NCBI RefSeq assembly: GCF_006543045.1
Contig: NZ_RBZW01000055.1
Span: forward strand, 62,001-126,000
DNA length: 64,000 nt
Origin: Salinadaptatus halalkaliphilus
GTDB lineage: Archaea; Halobacteriota; Halobacteria; Halobacteriales; Natrialbaceae
Direction of reading: 5' to 3'
How positions within the stretch are numbered: the first letter of the stretch is position 1; the number at the start of each line of letters is the position of its first letter. The position numbers were made by a program, and so were the translations under genes. Of the stretch, positions 9,826-18,528 are shown one piece after another. The notes under the pieces were generated by a model. The model made no database searches. It saw nothing but the letters and a program-made list of their open reading frames with translations, and was not told the DNA's origin.

Positions 9826-11034
9826 ATGGACGGGACAGCTACCGACGAATCGAACTCGAGGACGATCCCCTGGGACTCCGGAACGTTCTACGTCATCCTG
9901 AGCAGTTCGCTGATGGGCGTGATGGGCGTCTCGCTCATCAGCCCGGTATTGCCACAGCTACAGGCCGTCTTCGACGTGTCGGACGCCCAGATCGGACTCG
10001 TCATCACAGCCTACACGCTTCCGGGCGTATTTCTGACGCCCTTTATCGGCCTGATCGCGGACCGGATCGGGCGGCGGCGCGTCATCATCCCTCTGTTGTT
10101 CATCTTCGGCGCCGCGGGCGCGGGGATGGCGCTGGCGACCTCCTTCACCGAACTACTGGCGCTTCGGTTCCTCCAGGGGATCGGCGCGAGCGCGCTCGTC
10201 ACGCTCGCGGTTACCCTGATCGGCGATGTCTACGAGGGCGGCCGTCAGAACGCCGTCATGGGCGTCAACTCGAGCATGCTCGGCACGGGCGCGGCGCTGT
10301 ATCCGTTGATCGGCGGCGGGCTGGCGGGGATCCGGTGGAACGTGCCGTTCCTGTTTTTCGGGGTCGGCATCCTCGTCGGCGTCTTCGCGCTCGTCGTCCT
10401 TCCGGAACCCGACGGCCAACAGTCGACCGACGTTCGGACGTATATCCGTCGGCTACGAGACGTGTCCACCGATCCGCAGGCGGCCGCCATCTTCGTGGCG
10501 ATCTTCGTCATCTTTTTCGTCTTCTACGGGGCCGTTCAGACGGCGCTGCCGTTGTTACTCAGCGACGAATTTGCACTCACGTCTGGCGAGATCGGCGTGA
10601 CGCTCTCGATGGTCGCGGTCGCTAGCGCCACCGTCTCCTCGCAGTACGGCCGGATCTCCCAGTGGCGAACCGCGCCCGAACTGGTCGCACTCGGCTTCGT
10701 CGCCTACGGGATCAGCCTGCTCGGCCTCTGGATCGCGCCGTCGCCGATCTTCGTCGGCCTCTCCCTGCTCGCCTTCGGCGTCGGCTTCGGGATTGTCATG
10801 CCGTCGGTCGATACGACGATCGTAACCCTCGTTTCGAACCGGCTCCGAGCCGGCATGATGGGAATGCGAACGAGCGTCCTCCGTCTCGGTCAGACCCTCG
10901 GCCCGGTCGCGTTTACGTTCCTCGCCGAGACCGCCTTCGAGACGTCGACGACTGGCTACCGCACCCTCATCCTTGGCTTCGGCCTACTGATCCTCGCTTC
11001 GGGGCTACTCGCGTATCCGTTCCTCCGGCGATAA
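9826..11034 (+). CDS. MFS transporter (multidrug-resistance-like, 12 TM)
   Basis: A 402-residue major facilitator protein. The loop between TM2 and TM3 carries the MFS motif A, read here as GLIADRIGRRR (about residues 75-85). TM1 begins near residue 20 (YVILSSSLMGVMGVS) and the central loop is hydrophilic (about 190-215). The ATG at 9826 is preferred to a TTG at 9805. The profile resembles drug:proton antiporters (DHA1-like), but the substrate cannot be deduced. Monocistronic in appearance. Confidence 0.9.
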   Translation: MDGTATDESNSRTIPWDSGTFYVILSSSLMGVMGVSLISPVLPQLQAVFDVSDAQIGLVITAYTLPGVFLTPFIGLIADRIGRRRVIIPLLFIFGAAGAGMALATSFTELLALRFLQGIGASALVTLAVTLIGDVYEGGRQNAVMGVNSSMLGTGAALYPLIGGGLAGIRWNVPFLFFGVGILVGVFALVVLPEPDGQQSTDVRTYIRRLRDVSTDPQAAAIFVAIFVIFFVFYGAVQTALPLLLSDEFALTSGEIGVTLSMVAVASATVSSQYGRISQWRTAPELVALGFVAYGISLLGLWIAPSPIFVGLSLLAFGVGFGIVMPSVDTTIVTLVSNRLRAGMMGMRTSVLRLGQTLGPVAFTFLAETAFETSTTGYRTLILGFGLLILASGLLAYPFLRR

Positions 11035-11186
11035 CTCGAGTGATCCATCGAGACCGGCGGCGTCGACCCCGTCCAGTACCGATCCGAACCCACTCGAGAG
11101 TTGCCACGCCAGAGCGGAGCCGCTATATAAAGCAAGCAGAGATATGCGGCACCACGGTTATCGACGACGACCTCGTTCGGAGCAGT

Positions 11187-11384
11187 ATGCAACGAAACGT
11201 CGGCGGACTCGATCGTATCGTTCGTGGCGTCCTCGGCATCTGGCTCGTCGTCGCCTTCGCGGCCTACCGGGACGACAAGCGAGAGCGAGCGCTCGTCGCT
11301 GCCATCGCTGGCGCCGGACTCCTCCAAAACGCGCTGGTGCGGTACTGCGGCGGCAATCACCTTCTCGGTATCGACACCACTTGA
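11187..11384 (+). CDS. Small membrane protein, DUF2892 (YgaP transmembrane-like)
   Basis: A 65-residue protein that matches the DUF2892 pattern: an N-terminal NVGGLDRIVRGVLG segment leading into a first TM helix (about 12-27), a short polar turn (DDKRERA), and a second hydrophobic helix with AGAGLLQNAL, ending in a C-G-G-N-H-L-L-G turn. In other organisms the domain is fused to rhodanese (YgaP) or stands alone; its function is unknown. The ATG at 11187 sits about 40 bp after a TATA-like stretch (ctatataaag near 11122). Confidence 0.85.
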   Translation: MQRNVGGLDRIVRGVLGIWLVVAFAAYRDDKRERALVAAIAGAGLLQNALVRYCGGNHLLGIDTT

Positions 11385-11489
11385 TACGGGCTGATGTCGG
11401 TCCGTTCCGGTCATCGCTGGATCCGCTTGAGCGATGACCGGGACAACGCGACACCGATCCGTCTGAGACGGGCGTCCTGGGACGATACG

Positions 11490-13166
11490 CTACGAGTCCA
11501 CGACGTATCGGCCGCGATTCTCCACCGCACGCAGGCGCTCGAGTACTTGCTCGTCGCCGACCTCGCGATAGCCATCGCGGACGGCCTCGCACAACCGGTC
11601 GGGGTCGTCTGTGGTCCCGACGAGACTCTGCTCGAAGACGTGCAGATCCATCGCGTAATCCTCGACGTGATCGGTGTGATAGCCGAGACCGAAGTCGATG
11701 AGCCACGTGCGGTCTCGCTCGCCGCTGGCCGTCGAGCGGGTGCTCGAGCCCCCGCCACTGCCGACGCGAACGTTTCGCGTCGTCGGATCGCCGTGGACGA
11801 AGCCGGCCTCGTGGATGGTCGCGAGGTGACGGCCAACGGTCCGAACGCGCTCGATCGAGACCGCGTCTCGGAGGTCGGCCTCGCCGACGTACTCGAGTTC
11901 GAGGCGCGCGTCGTGAGGGTCGACGTCCGAGAGAACCGGCGTCGGCACGCCCTCGCGGCGAGCGAGACTCGTCAGGCGTGCCTCGAGGGTCGTCCGCTCG
12001 CGGCGAAGGCGCTCGTCGAGTTCGGGGTGGCGGTAGCGCTTCGGTCGGCGACGCTTCGTCGCTCGCCCGCTCGCGGGGTCGAGGTCGACGACGGCTTCGG
12101 CACCGCGGATCTCGCGTTCGGCCTCGAGTCGGTCAGCGCGCGTGCGATCGTCGCCCTCACGCCAGGTCACCGGCACCTGGTCGGGGCGGAAGTTCGGATC
12201 GACCCGAGAGTGCTCGATGGCGAGCGTGTCGCCGGCCGCGTACATCTCCGCGCCGAGGACGGCGATCATCCCGGCGTTGTCCCGGAGGAATCGCGGCTCG
12301 GGCGCGTGAAAGTCGGCGCCGCGCTGGGCACACATCGACGCGAGCATCGCCCGCAGGCGGGCGTTCTGGCCGACGCCGCCACCGAGGACGAGCTCGTCGC
12401 GACCGGTCACCGATAGCGCGCGCTCGGCGACCTCGGTCAACATGGCGAAGATTGTCTCCTGCAGCGAGAAGCAGACGTCCTCGACGGGAATCTCGTCGTC
12501 GTAGCGCTGTTTGGCCGCGCTCATGATCCCCGAAAAGGAGAAGTCCATCCCCTTGACGACGTAGGGAAGATCGATGTACTCGCCGTCGTCGGCCGCCGCC
12601 TCGACTTTCGGTCCGCCGGGATGGGACCAGCCGACGTGGCGGGTGAACTTGTCAATGGCGTTGCCCACGCCGGTGTCCATCGTCTCCCCGAGGACGCGAT
12701 AGCGACCGTTCCGATACGCGAGCAAGTGGGCGTTCGCGCCGCTTGCGTTCAGACAGATCGGCGAGCCAAAGGCGGCGGTGTGGCGTCCGATCTCGAGGTG
12801 AGCGACCATGTGGTTGACGCCGACCAGCGGGACCGCGAGGGCCTGGCTCAGCGCACGGGCCGCCGTCGCGACGATGCGCAGGCAAGGGCCGAGTCCGGGG
12901 CCCCGAGAGAACGCGACGGCGTCGACCGGCGGTTCCGAGTCGGGACCGTCGAACGTCTCCCGGGCGTGCTCGAGGACTCGCTCGACGACGCGGGGGATCG
13001 CGTCGTGCATGTGTTCGGCGGCCTCGCGCGGGTGAATGCCGCCGCTCTCCGGTTCGTAGGCATCGGTCTCGATGAAAACGGCATCGATGCCGGCCGCAGT
13101 GTCGTAGACGGCCGCGCTGGCGGCCCAGGCGGTGCCTTCGATACCGAGTATTCGTGTGTGGCTCAT
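11490..13166 (-). CDS. kae1: Bifunctional tRNA threonylcarbamoyladenosine biosynthesis protein Kae1-Bud32
   Basis: Fusion of the Kae1/TsaD ATPase-like transferase, which makes t6A37 of ANN-decoding tRNAs, with its Bud32 kinase/ATPase partner; both belong to the KEOPS complex. Residues about 1-335 are Kae1: the HPREAAEH metal-site helix, the second metal/nucleotide region NHMVAHLE and the glycine-rich LGGGVGQNARL. A charged linker leads to Bud32, with HGDPTTRN at 458-465 and the DFG-like IDFGLG about 490-496. The ATG start at 13166 (MSHTRILG) is chosen; the longer frame to 13196 is not conserved. It is 107 bp downstream of rps27ae on the same strand, likely co-transcribed. Confidence 0.97.
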   Translation of the reverse strand: MSHTRILGIEGTAWAASAAVYDTAAGIDAVFIETDAYEPESGGIHPREAAEHMHDAIPRVVERVLEHARETFDGPDSEPPVDAVAFSRGPGLGPCLRIVATAARALSQALAVPLVGVNHMVAHLEIGRHTAAFGSPICLNASGANAHLLAYRNGRYRVLGETMDTGVGNAIDKFTRHVGWSHPGGPKVEAAADDGEYIDLPYVVKGMDFSFSGIMSAAKQRYDDEIPVEDVCFSLQETIFAMLTEVAERALSVTGRDELVLGGGVGQNARLRAMLASMCAQRGADFHAPEPRFLRDNAGMIAVLGAEMYAAGDTLAIEHSRVDPNFRPDQVPVTWREGDDRTRADRLEAEREIRGAEAVVDLDPASGRATKRRRPKRYRHPELDERLRRERTTLEARLTSLARREGVPTPVLSDVDPHDARLELEYVGEADLRDAVSIERVRTVGRHLATIHEAGFVHGDPTTRNVRVGSGGGSSTRSTASGERDRTWLIDFGLGYHTDHVEDYAMDLHVFEQSLVGTTDDPDRLCEAVRDGYREVGDEQVLERLRAVENRGRYVVDS

Positions 13167-13273
13167 ACGGTCTGGTGTAACTATTTCTCGGCGCACTCGG
13201 ACAGTGGGTTGCGAACGCGCCGAAAACGACGTACAGCAGTCCGTCTCACGAGTCGAGCGCAGTCACTCGCTCG

Positions 13274-13408
13274 TTACGCCCACTCGGTGTAGCCACACTG
13301 ACCGCAGTGCTGGCGGTCGCCATGGTCCGCGAGGAACGTGTCGCCACAGCGGGGACACTGCTCGCCCTCGACGGATCCGTCGTCGCCGTAGAGATCGTAG
13401 CGGGCCAT
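13274..13408 (-). CDS. rps27ae: 30S ribosomal protein S27ae (eS31)
   Basis: A 44-residue zinc-ribbon ribosomal protein; it is too short to be picked out by length alone. It reads [11 protein letters not shown] and then CPRCG-x13-CGQCG, the four cysteines expected for eS31. The ATG at 13408 lies one base after the rps24e stop codon, so the two are translationally linked. The order rps24e-rps27ae-kae1 is conserved in haloarchaea and supports the call. Confidence 0.95.
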   Translation of the reverse strand: MARYDLYGDDGSVEGEQCPRCGDTFLADHGDRQHCGQCGYTEWA

Positions 13409-13409
13409 C

Positions 13410-13730
13410 TTAGGCTTCCTCCGCTTCGACGTCTGCGTCGTCCTCGGTGTCGACACCGATCTTGTTACGCTCGAGCATGTGGTCCTGCTCGACATCGCGG
13501 GCGTTGTCGGCGGTCTCGTACACTTTTGCTTCGCCGACGGTCTTTCGCATGCCGAATTTCGTCTTGAGGGCGCGAACGACGACCTCGTCGGCGTCCTTGT
13601 TCAGTTTGGCGGCGAGACTGTCCCGAACCTGCAGACGCTCGGGCGTGGCCTCGTCGTGGGTCAGTTCGAAGGTGACGTCGGTCCGATGCAACATGGGATT
13701 CTCCGTTTCGGAGATGATGTCGATATCCAT
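13410..13730 (-). CDS. rps24e: 30S ribosomal protein S24e (eS24)
   Basis: A 106-residue ribosomal protein. The body has the eS24 pattern: an N-terminal beta strand [16 protein letters not shown], the [12 protein letters not shown] segment (about 50-62) and [13 protein letters not shown]; the C-terminal tail is very acidic ([10 protein letters not shown]), as in other halophiles. First gene of the rps24e-rps27ae-kae1 operon; the divergent PQQ-repeat gene starts 177 bp away. Confidence 0.96.
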   Translation of the reverse strand: MDIDIISETENPMLHRTDVTFELTHDEATPERLQVRDSLAAKLNKDADEVVVRALKTKFGMRKTVGEAKVYETADNARDVEQDHMLERNKIGVDTEDDADVEAEEA

Positions 13731-13907
13731 GATATCACTCAGTTACTCTACTATCCCCGTGTAGCGCCTAAAAGGATTTCGAAGCACCCCACCGCGGATC
13801 GATCGGTCGCCGCCGCCAGCGCGGGAGCGATCGAGCGCTCGCGTCACGTATCGGTCGTCCTCGTCGTATAGAAAGATATTCACGTCACTCGAGAGATCAC
13901 TCGAGCG

Positions 13908-15143
13908 ATGCCCTCCAGACGCAGCGTCCTCGCAGCCGGCGGTCTCGTCGCCGCCGGACTGGCCGACAGCGTGCGGGCGGTCGTCGACGGCCCGGAGCCG
14001 AATTCGGCGGTGTCGACGGCATTCACAGAGACGGTCGACTGGCCGATGGTCCGCTACGACGCCGCGGGGACCGGCTACAACCCCGATGCCTCGGGGCCGA
14101 CAGACGACGTTCGAGTGCGGTGGGAATACGAAATCGACCATGGCGAGTTCGCCTGGCAAGCCCCGATCCTCGCCGGCGACACGCTGTTTGCGACCGGCCG
14201 CGATTCGATTATCGCCCTCGAGCGTGAGACGGGCGACGTTCAGTTCACCCGATCGGGCGCGTTCCGTTCAGCGCCGGCCCACGCCGAAGCGAGTGCGTAT
14301 CGAACCGATACGCTCGCGGTCAGTAGCCCCGACAGCATCGACGGGCTAAACGCCGGCGGCGGCTACGAGCTGTTCGGCCTCGAGTTCGGCAGCCAGCGGT
14401 GGCGAAGCGTCGGCCGCGGTCTCGACACGCCGTTCCGGTCCGACCCGACGACTCGACCGCCCGTGACCGACGGCGAGACGGTGTACGCGATCGCGCCCAA
14501 CGCCCACCGCGCGGTGGCGATCGACGCCAGCAGCGGCGACCTCGAGTGGGAGTTTTCGATCGACGAGCTCCCGCTGGCCACACCCTATCGACCAGTGGTC
14601 TGGGACGACACCGTCTACCTCGTCGGCTTGCCGACGACTGTCGCCGCGATCAACGCCGAATCGGGGACCAGACGCTGGGCCACCGGCTTAGAGCAGATCG
14701 ATCTCCTCCCGCCGACGGCGACCCCCGAGGGCGTGCTGGTGCCCGGCAATCGGCAGGTATCGCTGCTCGGACACGCCGACGGCGACGTGCGATGGGAGTA
14801 CACCCACGACGGGAACGCGGACGACGGCAGGGTCGCCGTCGCCGAGGGAACCGTGTTCTGCACCGACGGCGAGGGAAGCCTGCACGCGATCGACCTTGAG
14901 GAGGGCACCGAACGCTGGACCGCGGATACCGAGTACAGTTTCCAGACGAATCCTGTCGTCGCCGACGGCGTCGTCTACCTCGGCGATTTTCGGTGGGACG
15001 AGCTACTGGCGTTCGACGCCGAGACCGGTGAGTCCCTACTCGCCTACGACGACGGGGCCGGCTTCTCCCAGCCGATCTTCGGCGACGGCGTCTGCTACGT
15101 CGTCGAAAACCAGCGCATTCTCGCACTCGAGGAGGCCACGTAA
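13908..15143 (+). CDS. Exported PQQ-type beta-propeller repeat protein
   Basis: A 411-residue secreted protein. The N-terminus MPSRRSVLAAGGLVAAGLA has a twin-arginine pair and a short hydrophobic core, consistent with Tat export. The body has repeated WxxE/DxxTGxxxW blades, for example IALERETGDVQF, AIDASSGDLEWEF, AINAESGTRRWAT, AIDLEEGTERWTA and AFDAETGESLLAY, which form a PQQ/BamB-like propeller. No catalytic or PQQ-binding residues can be assigned, so it is more likely a binding or assembly protein. The next gene begins 2 bp after its stop. A tandem repeat TCACTCGAG lies at about 13885-13904, just before the start. Confidence 0.88.
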   Translation: MPSRRSVLAAGGLVAAGLADSVRAVVDGPEPNSAVSTAFTETVDWPMVRYDAAGTGYNPDASGPTDDVRVRWEYEIDHGEFAWQAPILAGDTLFATGRDSIIALERETGDVQFTRSGAFRSAPAHAEASAYRTDTLAVSSPDSIDGLNAGGGYELFGLEFGSQRWRSVGRGLDTPFRSDPTTRPPVTDGETVYAIAPNAHRAVAIDASSGDLEWEFSIDELPLATPYRPVVWDDTVYLVGLPTTVAAINAESGTRRWATGLEQIDLLPPTATPEGVLVPGNRQVSLLGHADGDVRWEYTHDGNADDGRVAVAEGTVFCTDGEGSLHAIDLEEGTERWTADTEYSFQTNPVVADGVVYLGDFRWDELLAFDAETGESLLAYDDGAGFSQPIFGDGVCYVVENQRILALEEAT

Positions 15144-15145
15144 CC

Positions 15146-15964
15146 ATGACCGACGATTCGACGCCAGACACCGACGGCGACACCGAGACCACACCCGCTG
15201 ACGAGTTCGAGAACTCGCGGACGCTGGAGGATCCGTCCCATCCACTCGTGCGAGCGGGCAGACACGTTCGCCGTGATCCGTGGCTGCTCGTCCCGTTTTT
15301 CCTCGTCGGAGTCGCCCTTACCGCACTCGACTGGCTGCGCCGACAGGATCCCATCCCGACCCTCGAGCAAACGGCGTTCGACGGAGCCACCCTCGACGTA
15401 CAGATCGAGTTCGCCGGCTATCCGACCGGCGTTACCCAGACGGCGGTGTCGCTCGAGTCGCTGGTCGACCTCTACCCGCAGTTGTTGGTCTGGGGGATCG
15501 CTAGCTACGTCCTCCCGCTGCTGGCGGTTGCCGCTGCCGGCGCGTATACGATGGCTCGAGCGATGGGTCGGGAGCCGTGGCTCGCGGCGACCGGGTCGCT
15601 GTTTGGATTCGCGCTCGCTATCGACCTGGCACAACGACTGTTCGGCTCGATCGACGCCCTGCAGGGGATGGGGCTGTGGTGGGGCCTCCCGATACTCGCG
15701 CTCTATCTCCTCGTCATGGTGCGGCTGTTCGCCGTTCCCGGCTTGCTCGTCGCCGGTCGCGGACTGCCGACCGCCATTACGGAGAGCTCCCGTCGGATCG
15801 CTGGACGTGGCTGGGGTATCTTCGGCCTCGTGCTCGCGTTCGGCCTCGGCGCGTGGCTGCTCGCCGGCGTCTCGAGCGTCGGCGCGTTGCTTAGCACGGC
15901 CATCGTCGCGCCCCTCCACGCCGTGACGATCGTTACCGTACTCGGTCTCGAGGGCGACGAGTGA
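15146..15964 (+). CDS. Hypothetical multi-pass membrane protein paired with the PQQ-propeller gene
   Basis: A 272-residue protein that I do not recognise. An acidic N-terminal tail (about 1-35) is followed by hydrophobic segments at roughly 46-62, 110-135, 145-165, 178-200 and 220-260. It starts 2 bp after the PQQ-propeller stop, so co-translation is likely and the pair may act together at the cell surface. Its last 32 bp overlap the 3' end of the convergent BNR-propeller gene. Confidence 0.75.
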   Translation: MTDDSTPDTDGDTETTPADEFENSRTLEDPSHPLVRAGRHVRRDPWLLVPFFLVGVALTALDWLRRQDPIPTLEQTAFDGATLDVQIEFAGYPTGVTQTAVSLESLVDLYPQLLVWGIASYVLPLLAVAAAGAYTMARAMGREPWLAATGSLFGFALAIDLAQRLFGSIDALQGMGLWWGLPILALYLLVMVRLFAVPGLLVAGRGLPTAITESSRRIAGRGWGIFGLVLAFGLGAWLLAGVSSVGALLSTAIVAPLHAVTIVTVLGLEGDE

Positions 15965-17009
15965 GCGACGCCGACACCACTGCGAGTCCGCGTGGAGTCT
16001 GACTCTCGAGTTCGTCGGCCCAGTCGATGTCGACTCGCTCCCAGCGACCGCCGAAGTCCTCGGAGACGAACAGCCCCCGATTGGAGAGTCCGTAGACGAC
16101 GCCGCCCTCGCCGGTCGTCCCGAAGACCGCGCGGACGACACCCTCGCCCGTCGGGAGCCCGGTATCCTCGAGTCGTTCCCAGGCCGTATCGGCGGCGTCC
16201 TCGTCTCCCGCCGCGGATCGTCGGTAGACGTACGACTCGGCGCGCTCGGCCGTGTGGGCGCTCGAGGCGCCGCTAGCGCTCGAGACGATCACCGATCCGG
16301 GATCGCCAGGGTCGCGAGCGAGGCCCCAGCAGTAGGTGTGCTCAAGGCCGGCCTGTGGATGCACCCAGGACTCGCCGCCGTCGTCGCTCTCGGCGTAGCC
16401 GTCGCCCGCGGCGGTGTAGACACGCCCCTCGCGGTCGGGGTGGGTCGCGAGCGTGTGATTATCCCGGCGCGAACCCTCGGGTCGTTCGTGCCAGGTCTCG
16501 CCGCCGTCGTCGCTGTAGACGAACGCGCCCGCCTCGATCCCGACGTAGAGACGGTCGGGATCGAACGGATCGACCTCGAGCCAGCGGACGTGATGGGTGT
16601 GTGGCCGCGGCGGGAACGACCACTCGTTGGCTGAGGGGAGATCGACGATTCCCTCGAGGTGGGTCCAGGAATCGCCGCCGTCCGTACTGCAGTAGACGCG
16701 GCTCGGTTCGGTGCCGGCATAGACCACGTCGGCGTCGTGGGGACTGATCGCAAGCGACGTCACCGCCTCGCTGTCGAACACCGCGTCGGTCTCGAGCCGT
16801 TCGAACGTCTCGCCGCCGTCGGTCGTTCTGAACAGGCCGTCATCGAACGTGCCGACGAACGCGCTATCGGGCGCGTCGTTCGAGGCGACGACACACTCGA
16901 GGTCGTGGCCCTCGAGACGAGTTTCGGTCCCCCAGCCGTCGCCACCGGCTTCCCCTGGGGATCGACAGACGAGCAACCGATCCCTGAGTGCGGCGTAGAC
17001 GCTTGCCAT
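15933..17009 (-). CDS. BNR/sialidase-like beta-propeller repeat protein
   Basis: A 358-residue protein with at least five Asp-box-like motifs of the form S/T-x-D-x-G-x-x-W/F: TTDGGETF, STDGGDSW, YSDDGGETW, ESDDGGESW and SEDFGGRW. This is the pattern of WD40/YVTN/BNR-like 'glycosyl hydrolase' proteins, which rarely have demonstrated hydrolase activity. No signal peptide is visible, so it is probably cytoplasmic. The ATG start at 17009 (MASVYAAL) is preferred over the in-frame upstream extension. The 3' end overlaps the preceding convergent gene by 32 bp. Confidence 0.82.
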   Translation of the reverse strand: MASVYAALRDRLLVCRSPGEAGGDGWGTETRLEGHDLECVVASNDAPDSAFVGTFDDGLFRTTDGGETFERLETDAVFDSEAVTSLAISPHDADVVYAGTEPSRVYCSTDGGDSWTHLEGIVDLPSANEWSFPPRPHTHHVRWLEVDPFDPDRLYVGIEAGAFVYSDDGGETWHERPEGSRRDNHTLATHPDREGRVYTAAGDGYAESDDGGESWVHPQAGLEHTYCWGLARDPGDPGSVIVSSASGASSAHTAERAESYVYRRSAAGDEDAADTAWERLEDTGLPTGEGVVRAVFGTTGEGGVVYGLSNRGLFVSEDFGGRWERVDIDWADELESQTPRGLAVVSASLTRRPRDRVR

Positions 17010-17114
17010 ACCGACCGTACGATCCGCTCGTACAAACCGCTTGGCTGCCTGGCCACCCGCCGAGTAGCAACGGAAATAACCAAGCAACAGTGATCGAAAC
17101 GATCGTTACGATCG

Positions 17115-17414
17115 TTGGCGGTGGCGTTCGGCGCGCTGTTTCGCCGACTCCGCCAGCAGACGGACCTGCAAACCGGCTACCGTGACATACCGATCCTCGA
17201 AGACGAGACGTTGCGATGGCGGCGAGCTGACGGCACGCCGTCGCGGACCGCCGTCACCGGTGTGGCCGCCGAGCACGTACTCGGGCCGTTCGCTCGCAAT
17301 ATCATCGGCGCCAAACGAGCCGGAACGCGAATCCAATCGTTGCTCGCCGACGAACTCGAGGGGGACTCGGCGGCGAGTCCGACGAACCGCTACTCGGCGC
17401 TATTTTCCGACTAA
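17115..17414 (+). CDS. Small hypothetical ORF (doubtful)
   Basis: A 99-codon frame starting at TTG 17115 or GTG 17121. Its C-terminal half ([14 protein letters not shown]) has a halophile-like acidic composition, but no family is recognised. The opposite strand is also partly open (17106-17336). It sits directly upstream of a decayed ribosomal protein gene, so it may itself be a remnant. Confidence 0.3.
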   Translation: MAVAFGALFRRLRQQTDLQTGYRDIPILEDETLRWRRADGTPSRTAVTGVAAEHVLGPFARNIIGAKRAGTRIQSLLADELEGDSAASPTNRYSALFSD

Positions 17415-17519
17415 GAGTGGCTCGCAGCGCCGTCTCGAGTTCGGACGCAGTCGTTTTAACAACACGCCCTCCAGAATTGGCAATCCATTTGTCGATGGCA
17501 ACCGTCGGTCGGGGATACC

Positions 17520-17682
17520 GTGGGCAATTCCACCGACAGCGACCCGGACGAAACTGGGCCAGACGCGCGTCTGTCGCGCGACCGGCCGCGAACAGGGACT
17601 GATCGGCAAGTACGATATCTGGCTCTGCCGACAGTCGTTTCGTGAGATGGCTCGAGACATGGGGTTTCGAAAGTACGACTGA
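17520..17682 (+). pseudogene. rps14: Degenerate, frameshifted copy of 30S ribosomal protein S14 (uS14)
   Basis: The frame ending at TGA 17680-17682 encodes an unmistakable S14 C-terminus: [17 protein letters not shown] followed by a [15 protein letters not shown] end. No start codon exists in that frame. In the neighbouring frame, a GTG at 17520 with a GGGGGA ribosome-binding-like run just upstream (about 17510-17515) opens an acidic N-terminus, [13 protein letters not shown], as in haloarchaeal S14. The frames meet at GAAACTGGGCCAGACG (about 17550-17565), as if roughly 20 bp were lost between short repeats. The Cys-x2-Cys pairs expected of zinc-binding S14 read C-R-A-T and C-R-Q-S here; I am unsure which form is normal in this lineage. 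The functional copy should be in the spc operon, outside this window. Confidence 0.75.
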
Positions 17683-17766
17683 TCGCTCGAGGTGTTCGGA
17701 CGCGTCGTCGGTATCGGCGACGACACCACGATAGCAACGGCTATCGTAGCCACTGCAAGTCAATGC

Positions 17767-17968
17767 ACACCTGATCGCACGACGAACGCGCGGTTCCGAG
17801 CGAACAGCACGAGCGAGAACCGCGGAACGGCGAACGGGGAACGGCGTGACTCGTGAGTGGGCTGTGCGATCAGGTGTAAATCGTTTCATACGGTTTACTG
17901 TAAGTCGTTACCGCCGAAACCGCGACCCGTCTGCGGTTTCGCCGGTAAATCGTTACAGCAATCCGTAT
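17767..17968. repeat. Nested inverted repeats (MITE-like or terminator structure)
   Basis: Two nested structures. First, a perfect 14-bp inverted repeat, 17767-17780 with 17864-17877, has an 83-base spacer. Second, a 26-base imperfect inverted repeat, 17888-17913 with 17943-17968 (20 of 26 match), begins ATACGG and ends CCGTAT. Inside it is a central hairpin, ccgccgaaaccgc (17911-17923) against 17933-17945 with one mismatch. The right edge coincides with the stop codon of the minus-strand membrane protein gene (17968-17970). No ORF in 17683-17967 looks like a protein gene. Confidence 0.6.
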
Positions 17969-18396
17969 CAGTCGTCATTATAGGGCGACTCGATGTCGAA
18001 CGCATCCTCGTCGATGGCAACGCCACCGAGCAGACACTCGAGTGCACCGACGGCCAGGACGAACGAGACGAGCAGCGAGATCGCGGCCTGGGCGAGTCCC
18101 CAGCCACCGGTACCGACCAGCAACTGCACGAACCCGAGCGTACTCGAGCCGATCGCCAGCAGTGCCAGTCCGACGGCGGCGACGCGCGGCCAGCCGACGC
18201 GGACGGTCCCGAGCGAAAGACGATCGCGGCGGCCGGCGAGAATCACGAGGGCGCCGCCGACGCCGAACCACGCGATCGGGAGAAGTTGGGCCGGCGCCGT
18301 CGGTACGTCGGCGATCGCTAGCAATACGACGACCATCGCCAGCGTGAGTGCGCCGCCGCCGGCGAGCGTCCGACGGATACGGTCCCTGCTGTGCAT
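17968..18396 (-). CDS. Hypothetical four-helix membrane protein
   Basis: A 142-residue protein that I do not recognise by family. Hydrophobic stretches lie at about 13-30, 38-56, 72-92 and 102-125, giving four predicted membrane helices; the C-terminal tail is acidic (DEDAFDIESPYNDD). The ATG at 18396 (MHSRDR) is chosen over the upstream extension, which is Arg-rich and unlike the rest. It is divergent from the hydrolase gene at 18529. Confidence 0.7.
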   Translation of the reverse strand: MHSRDRIRRTLAGGGALTLAMVVVLLAIADVPTAPAQLLPIAWFGVGGALVILAGRRDRLSLGTVRVGWPRVAAVGLALLAIGSSTLGFVQLLVGTGGWGLAQAAISLLVSFVLAVGALECLLGGVAIDEDAFDIESPYNDD

Positions 18397-18528
18397 ACCA
18401 CCTCGTTTCGGAGCATCCTCGGTAACGATTCGGATTTCGACCGATCGCCGACGCGCACGCACGTTTCTGAAATTCTATAGTTTCGTGGCGGCCCACAATA
18501 TATCACAGGTGACGTGGTAACGCCCACC

